NCBI RefSeq assembly: GCF_002013915.1
Contig: NZ_MBTF01000004.1
Span: 186,001 to 250,000, forward strand
Direction of reading: 5' to 3'
Length of the DNA stretch: 64,000 nucleotides
Source: Mucilaginibacter pedocola
GTDB taxonomy: Bacteria > Bacteroidota > Bacteroidia > Sphingobacteriales > Sphingobacteriaceae
The notes under the pieces are model-generated. The model was not told the origin of the DNA. It saw nothing but the letters and a program-made list of their open reading frames with translations, and searched no databases. The position numbers were made by a program, and so were the translations under genes. Positions 42,949-48,841 of this stretch are shown piece by piece (position 1 is the first letter of the stretch; every line of letters begins with the position of its first letter).

Positions 42949-43089
42949 ATGGATAAAAAAGAGCCTGAAAAAAAGCCGCCTAAAAAGCGAGCGGAAAAAT
43001 ACGACGAGAAAGTTAAATTTGAGGGTACGTTGGAACAGATGATTAATATAGCTGTTCACACACAATTACCTAAAAAAGAGACTAAATAA
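42949..43089 (+). CDS. Short ORF downstream of the Tn2 transposase
   Basis: 46 codons, MDKKEPEKKPPKKRAEKYDE..., then FEGTLEQMINIAVHTQLPKK. Basic N-terminus and a short helix. It begins 10 bp after the transposase stop, so it is likely co-translated. The same position in Tn1 has a 50-codon ORF with a comparable FDAAIDKLLKKP segment. Function unknown. Confidence 0.6.
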   Translation: MDKKEPEKKPPKKRAEKYDEKVKFEGTLEQMINIAVHTQLPKKETK

Positions 43090-43113
43090 TACTGTACTGT
43101 TACTTTATTGCAT

Positions 43114-43268
43114 CCTTAAAATACCACAATTAGCGATGCTCGCAATAAAGGCCATGTACGTCCGAAATGGCGTAGCTGTGTCTATTTGCGAGCATGGGGA
43201 GTGGTATCCCTTAGGGTGCGAAAGATATTCGGTTACGCCATATTTTTTAACCCTTAAAATACCACAAA
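43114..43268 (+). promoter_or_regulatory. Structured leader cassette with flanking direct repeats (Tn2 copy)
   Basis: CCTTAAAATACCACAA occurs at 43114-43129 and 43252-43267, the second 1 nt before the ATG at 43269. The 122-nt spacer can form stem A GCTCGCAA/TTGCGAGC (43138-43145 with 43186-43193), stem B ATGGCGTA/TACGCCAT (43167-43174 with 43234-43241) followed by a U-run, and a hairpin GCCAT/ATGGC that excludes stem B. The core ATGGCGTAGCTGTGTCTATT corresponds to the Tn1 spacer, with compensatory changes in both stems. A 65-codon ORF (43136-43333) is open through it but overlaps the next gene. Confidence 0.65.
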
Positions 43269-43754
43269 ATGAAAACAATCCTAACCTTGTTACTGGCATT
43301 CGTATGCCTTGGCGCGTCTGCGCAGGGTGTTAGACACCTCGTTACCGAAACAGCAAAAGTTAAAGATAAGCCCGAACCCATAGGCAATGTATTGGGAGAG
43401 ATAAACAAAGGCGATACGGTCAACGTATTGGGTTTTTTTGAGGGCTATTGGATACTAAATTATAAATCTAAACAAGCCTATGTAAGTGAACTGTTTTTCC
43501 CTGCCACGCCCGATATAGTAGCCGCTAAAGATGATTGGGATAAACGCCACCACGTTGTTAAAGTAGAAAAGCCGACGTTCATAAAATTGGGAATAACCAC
43601 CGATGACATGGTACGGCTTGCCGGCCGCCCAACCGATATTAATTCCACCTACACCAAGGATTATATCCATCAGCAATGGGTATATCAGAAAGAGGGAGAG
43701 AAAACAAAATACTACTATTTTGAAAACGGTAAATTGACAGCTATACAGGATTAA
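43269..43754 (+). CDS. Tn2 passenger: exported SH3-like protein
   Basis: 161 residues with signal peptide MKTILTLLLAFVCLGASAQ. Residues ~20-75 resemble a bacterial SH3 domain (RHLVTETAKVKDKPEPIGNV, INKGDTVNVLGFFEGYWILN, SKQAYVSELFF). The second half (IKLGITTDDMVRLAGRPTDI, then WVYQKEGEKTKYYYFENGKL) resembles a BamE/SmpA-like domain. Predicted periplasmic; could bind peptidoglycan or protein. Preceded by the structured cassette and followed by TTAAAATCCCACAA, a variant of the leader repeat. Confidence 0.7.
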   Translation: MKTILTLLLAFVCLGASAQGVRHLVTETAKVKDKPEPIGNVLGEINKGDTVNVLGFFEGYWILNYKSKQAYVSELFFPATPDIVAAKDDWDKRHHVVKVEKPTFIKLGITTDDMVRLAGRPTDINSTYTKDYIHQQWVYQKEGEKTKYYYFENGKLTAIQD

Positions 43755-43794
43755 AATCCCACAAAGTGTTATATTGGTATCATATTAATTTATT

Positions 43795-44433
43795 ATGAGC
43801 CAACCATCACAAGAGGATATCTTATCGGTATTAAAAAACAAACATTTAAACCTTACAAAAATTAGCACTCCAGAAGAACAGTACTTATTTGAATGGATGA
43901 GTGCTAATGGTTTAATGCATCCCAAAAACGATACTTATCAAAGCATTACAAATGAAGGGTATGCTTTTATAAGAAACTCTGCATATATAAACCCAGTTCC
44001 CATTTATAAAGAGGACTGGGTTTATCAAATCATCTCTGAATTAAGCGAAAGAGAAAAGCAGTTGTATTATACTGGTGATTTATTTCGTTCAGCATATAAC
44101 GAATTAATAGACGATGGATTTATAACCAGGGGCAGCAACTCATTAACTACAAAACTAACAAGCAAGGGTCGTTTATTTGTTAATAGTGGAAAGTCAAGGT
44201 ATGAATTTTTGAATGAACAACATATGCCATCTATTCGAATAGGGCACAATATAGGCGGCAGCGTTCACGGCTCCGACCTAAATATAAATCTTCCAAGCAC
44301 TCCAAACAACACGAATAATAAAGAAAAAAACAAAACCCACATACTTCAAATTATTTATTGGTTAATAGGAATAGCAACCGCTATCGGCGGCCTTTATACA
44401 TATTTACATTCTAAACATGTATGGATTTTCTAA
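43795..44433 (+). CDS. Tn2 passenger: winged-helix-like protein with C-terminal membrane anchor
   Basis: 212 residues. The N-terminal and central parts look like two winged-helix-type segments (EEQYLFEWMSANGLMHPKND, YQSITNEGYAFIRN; FRSAYNELIDDGFITRGSNS, TTKLTSKGRLFVN). A Gly/His/Ser-rich stretch (RIGHNIGGSVHGSDLNI) follows, then one transmembrane helix near the C-terminus (ILQIIYWLIGIATAIGGLYT). The domain names are inferred from pattern only. Layout recalls the Tn1 passenger at 31047. Could be a membrane-tethered sensor or regulator. Confidence 0.55.
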   Translation: MSQPSQEDILSVLKNKHLNLTKISTPEEQYLFEWMSANGLMHPKNDTYQSITNEGYAFIRNSAYINPVPIYKEDWVYQIISELSEREKQLYYTGDLFRSAYNELIDDGFITRGSNSLTTKLTSKGRLFVNSGKSRYEFLNEQHMPSIRIGHNIGGSVHGSDLNINLPSTPNNTNNKEKNKTHILQIIYWLIGIATAIGGLYTYLHSKHVWIF

Positions 44434-44460
44434 TATACGAAATATATCGTAAATTAGTGT

Positions 44461-44658
44461 ATGCGAACAGATTATATAGCATTCATGAACAGCATTGACC
44501 GATTAAGCGGGTATTTGCGCATTAAACTCAACCATGAGCCGTTGCGTAGCTTCTTTAAACTGAAAGGTGACGAACTGATATTTACTAAAGAACTGCCGTC
44601 CGAAATAAAGGAGAACGTAATCAACACCCACAAGTACATTTATTTTGTGCAAGAATAA
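44461..44658 (+). CDS. Tn2 passenger: small protein of unknown function
   Basis: 65 residues (MRTDYIAFMNSIDRLSGYLR..., LRSFFKLKGDELIFTKELPS). No signal or TM segment. It lies between two better supported passenger genes on the same strand, 27 bp after the first and 109 bp before the next; codon use is ordinary. No family recognised. Confidence 0.5.
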   Translation: MRTDYIAFMNSIDRLSGYLRIKLNHEPLRSFFKLKGDELIFTKELPSEIKENVINTHKYIYFVQE

Positions 44659-44767
44659 CATATAATGTTACTATTTGTTATAATTGTAATAACCATACTA
44701 AATTGTATTTCTAATATTTAAAAAGCAGTATATTTGCTAATAAATTTAGTTTTTAAACAGTATTAAC

Positions 44768-45247
44768 ATGCCATATTCTGCAATCACCATAGCCGCCGCG
44801 TTTGTTCAAAAGGGCATAGATGAGGGCAACCCCATGACCCAAATGAAATTACAAAAATTGGTCTATTTTGCGCATGGTTACAATTTAGCAAAAAGAAACG
44901 AGCCGCTCATAAATGAAGAGGTTCAAGCATGGAAATTTGGACCTGTTATCCCTGCCATATACAATGACTATAAAAGATACGGGCGCGAGCCAATTTCTTC
45001 ATTCGACCAAGTAGAGTCTGTTTATTGTTTTGGTTTTAATGACTCTGTATTGGATAAGGATGCGATAGAGGCATTGGATTACACATGGAAAGCCACAGCC
45101 CACTTATCTGCATCAGACCTATCTGCATGGACTCATAAACACGGCTCACCGTGGGCGGAAGTTTATAATCCAAAAGACATGTCAATTCCAATTAAAAAAG
45201 AGTCTATAAGACAATATTTCAGAAATTTTTTATTCCCGAATGAGTGA
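44768..45247 (+). CDS. Panacea (DUF4065, SocA-like) domain protein, probable antitoxin
   Basis: 159 residues. The hallmark Panacea pattern is clear: ITIAAAFVQKGIDEGNPMTQ, MKLQKLVYFAHGYNLAKRNE, EEVQAWKFGPVIPAIYNDYK, then LSASDLSAWTHKHGSPW. Panacea proteins act as antitoxins that neutralise many unrelated toxins, including membrane-targeting ones. The next gene overlaps by 8 bp and encodes a two-TM protein, as expected for a PanA-PanT pair, although gene order and roles are inferred. Confidence 0.85.
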   Translation: MPYSAITIAAAFVQKGIDEGNPMTQMKLQKLVYFAHGYNLAKRNEPLINEEVQAWKFGPVIPAIYNDYKRYGREPISSFDQVESVYCFGFNDSVLDKDAIEALDYTWKATAHLSASDLSAWTHKHGSPWAEVYNPKDMSIPIKKESIRQYFRNFLFPNE

Positions 45248-45584
45248 CCCGGTAAATCCAAATCAATTAGATTTCAATACCGACGTGCCAGAAGATACGG
45301 TGGGTATTGAGGGGGTGTTTGTTGATAACAATCAAAAAAGAACATTAGAATCAGAGAAATTAAAAAGTAGAAAGCAAGACAGAAAGGAAAGAAAATCTTA
45401 TGCTCATAAGATTTTTGTGTTAATGTGTATGTGGCTTTTTTCTGTTGTAATAATAATCGTTGCATCTGGTAATGGTAGCCTGTATTTTACCGATTCGGTT
45501 TTAATAGCTATACTAACAACCAGTAGCGCAAATGTTATTGGATTATTTATTTTAGTTTCTAAATACTTATTCAATCCTAAGTAA
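45240..45584 (+). CDS. Two-TM protein partner of the Panacea gene, probable membrane toxin/effector
   Basis: 114 residues. Disordered N-terminus, a basic coiled stretch (KLKSRKQDRKERKSYAHKIF), then two hydrophobic helices (FVLMCMWLFSVVIIIVASGN; FTDSVLIAILTTSSANVIGL, FILVSKYLF). Start overlaps the DUF4065 stop by 8 bp, indicating coupling. The two-helix C-terminal module is often seen with SocA-like genes in mobile elements. Toxicity is an inference. Confidence 0.65.
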   Translation: MSDPVNPNQLDFNTDVPEDTVGIEGVFVDNNQKRTLESEKLKSRKQDRKERKSYAHKIFVLMCMWLFSVVIIIVASGNGSLYFTDSVLIAILTTSSANVIGLFILVSKYLFNPK

Positions 45585-45609
45585 GCCACCTGTTTGGGTG
45601 GCTTTTTTA
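45583..45609 (+). terminator. Terminator at the right end of Tn2
   Basis: AAGCCACC (45583-45590) pairs with GGTGGCTT (45597-45604), followed by TTTTT. It ends the passenger operon 9 bp before the right terminal repeat. Confidence 0.88.
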
Positions 45610-45617
45610 TTCCTGAC

Positions 45618-45651
45618 TTTGTCCCAAGTTGTATATAGTTACCCTCTCAAG
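45618..45651. repeat. Tn2 right terminal inverted repeat and target duplication
   Basis: The terminal repeat 45618-45643 (TTTGTCCCAA...ATAGTTACC) is followed by CTCTCAAG (45644-45651), identical to 41010-41017. Confidence 0.9.
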
Positions 45652-45718
45652 AGGGGAACTTTAGCTACAATGCATTCGTGAATATGCTTTTGAGATGATG
45701 TTGAATATTAATCCAAAC

Positions 45719-46096
45719 CTAATCTATCGGCTCCCAAAGCTCAATAGCGTTCCCTTCCGGATCGAGGATGTGGACGAATTTGCCGTAATCGTAGGTTTTA
45801 ATTTCGTCAGTGATGGTAACGCCTTCGGCTTTTAGTTCTTCTACTAAGGCTTCCAGGTTTTCCACCCGGTAGTTGATCATGAAATCTTTTGTGGATGGCT
45901 CGAAGTACTTGGTGTCTTCAGCGAAGGGGCTCCATACGGTGCTCGCTTCCTTGTCGGGGTTGTCGGCATCGCGCCAGTTGAACACCGTGCCGTAGTTAGA
46001 TACCGGCAGGCCCAGGTTTTTGGCATACCATTCGTTCAATGCAGCTTTATCTTTGCTTTTAAAAAATATGCCGCCGATGCCTGTTACTTTTTTCAT
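45719..46096 (-). CDS. VOC / glyoxalase family protein
   Basis: 125 residues from the ATG at 46096 (MKKVTGIGGIFFKSKDKAAL); an upstream in-frame ATG at 46162 adds 22 unlikely residues. A single vicinal-oxygen-chelate fold: ALNEWYAKNLGLPVSNYGTV, YRVENLEALVEELKAEGVTI, YGKFVHILDPEGNAIELWEP. The C-terminal glutamate in IELWEP is the usual metal ligand of the second module. Substrate unknown; annotated homologues are glyoxalase/bleomycin-resistance-like. Confidence 0.88.
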   Translation of the reverse strand: MKKVTGIGGIFFKSKDKAALNEWYAKNLGLPVSNYGTVFNWRDADNPDKEASTVWSPFAEDTKYFEPSTKDFMINYRVENLEALVEELKAEGVTITDEIKTYDYGKFVHILDPEGNAIELWEPID

Positions 46097-46509
46097 GAGT
46101 ATTTGAGGTTTTAAATTGCCTCCAAAATAATCAAATTCTCCTAAAGCAAAGTATACTTTCAATAACTACCGCACAAAGCTCAACCGTTTACCGTAAATGC
46201 TGTTTTTCCCTGGCAAGCTGCATTTATGCATCCCGGGCAGAAGCTTGAGGCTACTATGCAAAACGTTTACGGGAAGGAACTGGTCAATTGGCGGAACAAC
46301 TCGTTCCATTTTAATAATATAATGCTGATAAATCAGCGTCAAAACATGTTGTAACATGTTTTGATAAATATTTGATATGTAGGTATTTGTGTAGAATTAT
46401 TTTTGAAATGTGTTAAGTTATGTTAACCCTTATTGCCCAATAACGTCTCCGCAGGGTCTCTTTGCAAAAGGACCCTGCGGCACACGGATGCTGTCAAGCC
46501 CCTTAAAGC
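46097..46509. other. Intergenic region with operator-like palindrome
   Basis: No gene supported in 413 bp. It contains imperfect inverted words (CCGTAAATGC ... GCATTTATGC, about 46191-46230; AACGTTTACGG near 46266), and a perfect 12-2-12 palindrome TCAAAACATGTT-GT-AACATGTTTTGA at 46339-46364. The segment 46430-46500 between this and pyrC shows a GCAGGGTC...GACCCTGC hairpin (about 46451-46477) that may terminate pyrC. Confidence 0.6.
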
Positions 46510-47844
46510 TTATCGCAAAAAACTCATGCGCTGCCCGAAGATACCATCGGCAACCTTACCACCTTCGTAAGCCACGTTACCCGATACAATGGTATGAGTA
46601 ACGCTTGCATCAAAAGCCTGCCCCTCAAATGGCGACCAGCCGCACTTGTATAAAATATTATCCTTCTGTACGTTCCATGGTTTATTCAGGTCGACCAGTA
46701 CCAGGTCGGCCCAGTAGCCTTCGCGGATATAGCCACGTTTTTCTATCTGGAAACAGCGGGCAACGTTGTGCGCCATTTTTTCGGCTATCTGCTCTAAAGT
46801 GATCTTGCCTTGTTTGTGTAGTTCCAGCATGGCTACCAAAGCGTGCTGCACCAATGGGCCACCGCTTGGGGCTTGCAGGTAGGCCTGGGCTTTCTCCTCG
46901 CTGGTGTGCGGCGCATGATCGGTTGCGATTACGTCTATGCGGCCATCAAGCACGGCAGCTAAAATACCGTCGCGGTCGGCTTCGGTTTTAACGGCAGGGT
47001 TCCATTTGATAAGGTTGCCTTTGGTTTCATAATCGGCATCGGTAAACCATAAATGGTGTATGCAGGCCTCGGCGGTTATTCGCTTCTCTTCCAGCGGGAT
47101 ATCGTTCCGGAATAAATGCGTTTCTTTCTCGGTTGATATATGCAAAATATGCAGGCGGGTGTTGTGCTTCTTTGCCAATTCTACCGCCATGCTCGATGAC
47201 AGGTAGCAAGCCTCGGCACTGCGTATTTTGGGGTGCAATCCTATCGGGATGTTCTCGCCAAGCAGTTGCTTGTAATGTGCTAAATTGCTTTTAATAGTTG
47301 CCTCATCCTCGCAATGCGTTGCTATCAGCATAGGCGAGTTGGCGAACAAATTCTCCAGTGTGGTAGGGTTATCCACCAGCATATTGCCTGTTGATGAGCC
47401 CATGAACACTTTGATGCCGCATACGTTTTTGGTATCGGTACGCAAAACCTCTTCCAGGTTATCGTTACTGGCACCCATGTAGAACGAGTAGTTGGCAGGG
47501 GAGTTCTGCGCCGCTATGGCGTATTTATCCTCCAGCAATTCGCGGGTAAGCGTATTGGGAACCGTGTTGGGCATCTCCATAAAAGAGGTGATACCACCTG
47601 CCACAGCCGCGCGCGATTCGGTATAGATATTCCCCTTATGCGTCAACCCAGGCTCGCGGAAATGCACCTGGTCGTCAATAGCGCCCGGGAAAAGGTAAAG
47701 CCCTTCGGCGTTAATTTCCCTGTCGGCAGTGGCGTTTATGGATGCATCAATGCGTTCGATGTAACCATCTTTTACAAGTACATCGGCAACGGTTTGTGTG
47801 CCTTCGTTAACTATTATAGCGGATTTAATGAGGATAGTGGGCAT
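46510..47844 (-). CDS. pyrC: Dihydroorotase
   Basis: 444 residues, a class I amidohydrolase. The metal site H61-F-R63 is in IDDQVHFREPGLTHKGN; EMPNTVPNTLTRELLEDKYA, IKVFMGSSTGNMLVDN (catalytic Lys region), ATHCEDEATIK, LHILHISTEKE and ATDHAPHTSEEK complete the family pattern. It converts carbamoyl-aspartate to dihydroorotate in pyrimidine synthesis, in the cytoplasm. Stand-alone gene. A good TTG/TAnnTTTG promoter sits just 4 nt before the start codon. Confidence 0.95.
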   Translation of the reverse strand: MPTILIKSAIIVNEGTQTVADVLVKDGYIERIDASINATADREINAEGLYLFPGAIDDQVHFREPGLTHKGNIYTESRAAVAGGITSFMEMPNTVPNTLTRELLEDKYAIAAQNSPANYSFYMGASNDNLEEVLRTDTKNVCGIKVFMGSSTGNMLVDNPTTLENLFANSPMLIATHCEDEATIKSNLAHYKQLLGENIPIGLHPKIRSAEACYLSSSMAVELAKKHNTRLHILHISTEKETHLFRNDIPLEEKRITAEACIHHLWFTDADYETKGNLIKWNPAVKTEADRDGILAAVLDGRIDVIATDHAPHTSEEKAQAYLQAPSGGPLVQHALVAMLELHKQGKITLEQIAEKMAHNVARCFQIEKRGYIREGYWADLVLVDLNKPWNVQKDNILYKCGWSPFEGQAFDASVTHTIVSGNVAYEGGKVADGIFGQRMSFLR

Positions 47845-47848
47845 AGGG

Positions 47849-47878
47849 CAAAGATAGTTGCTTGTGTATTAGAATCAA
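47849..47878 (-). promoter_or_regulatory. Promoter of pyrC (Bacteroidota -33/-7 type)
   Basis: On the minus strand: TTG (47878-47876), 19 nt, TATCTTTG (47856-47849), then 4 nt to the ATG at 47844. The spacing fits the Bacteroidota sigma-factor consensus. The 5' UTR would be absent or a few bases. Confidence 0.65.
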
Positions 47879-47969
47879 GAATTAAGAGCCAAGAATCAAG
47901 AGTAGAGGCCAATGCATAACGAACATACTTCTGCTTCTGTCTTGATTCCTGATTCTAAAAGTCTTGACT

Positions 47970-48608
47970 CTAACGGCTTCCCCAATAATAATTCAGCCCA
48001 AAACTAAAATTGCTGTTCAAATTCAGGTTAACCGTAGCGCCGTTAGTTTGGTAGTTGTAATTGTAGTTGAAGTAACCGAAGCCCATGTTGATGCCCAGTT
48101 TTTGGGTAGGGAAGAAAACCACGTTTGGCCCGCCGCCTACGTTGAGCGAACCTACTGTAAAGTTGTTGAGCACATGGTTGCTGCTGATGCCCATTTGCGG
48201 GTAAATACCGAATTTATCGCTCAGCATCCAGTAATAGCGGGTGTAAATGCCGAGACCAATAATATCGGTATGGTATTTACGCACTGTGCTGTAGTTGGTT
48301 GCGGGAGCACTGGCCGAGTAGTAATTATTGGTTTCGGTACCGGATACCCGCGAATAGCCCGGTTGTATGCCAATGGTCCATTTCTTACCCAAAAAGAAAC
48401 CGAACTCGGGGTTAAGGTTTAGTGTGAGGATGCCGGTATTGTAATACTGCGTAACGCCGAGCGCATAGCTAACGGTTTGCGAATAGCCAGCCTCGTCATA
48501 GTTGAGGTACAGGCTACCCCCAACGTATTTGCCGCCTTTGCCAATTTGGGCGGATGCCGCGCCGCCAATAAATAGAACTGTTAGAAGAGTAAGTAGATGT
48601 TTTTTCAT
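47970..48608 (-). CDS. Outer-membrane beta-barrel protein (OmpA/porin-like superfamily)
   Basis: 212 residues from the ATG at 48608, which opens a signal peptide (MKKHLLTLLTVLFIGGAASA, then QIGKGG); a longer ORF upstream starts inside a repeat. The mature part is a series of amphipathic strands (GGKYVGGSLYLNYDEAGYSQ; NLNPEFGFFLGKKWTIGIQP; LGIYTRYYWMLSDKFGIYPQ; NSNFSFGLNYYWGSR) typical of eight-stranded outer-membrane proteins of Bacteroidota. No specific function. Confidence 0.82.
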   Translation of the reverse strand: MKKHLLTLLTVLFIGGAASAQIGKGGKYVGGSLYLNYDEAGYSQTVSYALGVTQYYNTGILTLNLNPEFGFFLGKKWTIGIQPGYSRVSGTETNNYYSASAPATNYSTVRKYHTDIIGLGIYTRYYWMLSDKFGIYPQMGISSNHVLNNFTVGSLNVGGGPNVVFFPTQKLGINMGFGYFNYNYNYQTNGATVNLNLNSNFSFGLNYYWGSR

Positions 48609-48639
48609 GTGCTTGCGAAGATAAAATATTAGTCCGGTA

Positions 48640-48800
48640 AGTCCGAAAGTCAGTGAAGTCAGAATGACGGAAAAAAGCCGTAGAATGTTACAGAGAGGAG
48701 TCCGGTAAGTCCGAAAGTCGGTGAAGTCCGGAAGAAGAAGGCATTGTTGTGTCATTAAGCTTTCGTCTTTCGGACTTCCCGGACTTTCCGTCTTCCGGAC
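48640..48800. repeat. GTAAGTCCGAAAGTC inverted/direct repeats
   Basis: GTCCGGTAAGTCCGAAAGTC appears twice (about 48632-48651 and 48700-48720), each with GTGAAGTC after it, and inverted as CTTTCGGACTTCCCGGAC and GTCTTCCGGAC (about 48765-48800). This is a repeat-filled gap between the divergent barrel and helicase genes. Confidence 0.75.
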
Positions 48801-48807
48801 TGAGAAA

Positions 48808-48836
48808 TTGCGCTTCGCGCAAAATCTGTATCTTTG
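48808..48836 (+). promoter_or_regulatory. Promoter of the DEAD-box helicase gene
   Basis: TTG (48808-48810), 18 nt, TATCTTTG (48829-48836), then 5 nt to the ATG at 48842. Again the start site would fall at or beside the start codon. Confidence 0.6.
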
Positions 48837-48841
48837 CCGCC

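Larger units (their letters stand above)
41018..45643. mobile_element. Tn2: IS1595-family transposon with conflict-type passenger genes (4626 bp)
   Basis: Terminal inverted repeats (41018-41043 and 45618-45643) match at 22 of 26 positions. They are flanked by the perfect 8-bp duplication CTCTCAAG (41010-41017 and 45644-45651). Contents: Trypco2-like and HEPN-like genes on the minus strand; transposase, short ORF, structured leader, SH3-like exported protein, winged-helix-like membrane protein, 65-codon ORF and the Panacea/two-TM pair on the plus strand; and a terminator just inside the right end. The transposase and termini (GGTAAYTATATA) are relatives of Tn1's but the passengers are different. 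Confidence 0.93.

Noticed and set aside
43136..43333. 65-codon ORF overlapping the Tn2 leader cassette
   Set aside because: The homologous Tn1 cassette has stops in the same frame while stems co-vary, so RNA function is favoured; the ORF also overlaps the next gene by 65 bp. Not fully excluded.
46166..46357. Minus-strand 63-codon ORF in the VOC-pyrC gap
   Set aside because: No homology-like pattern, overlaps the operator-like palindrome and inverted words.
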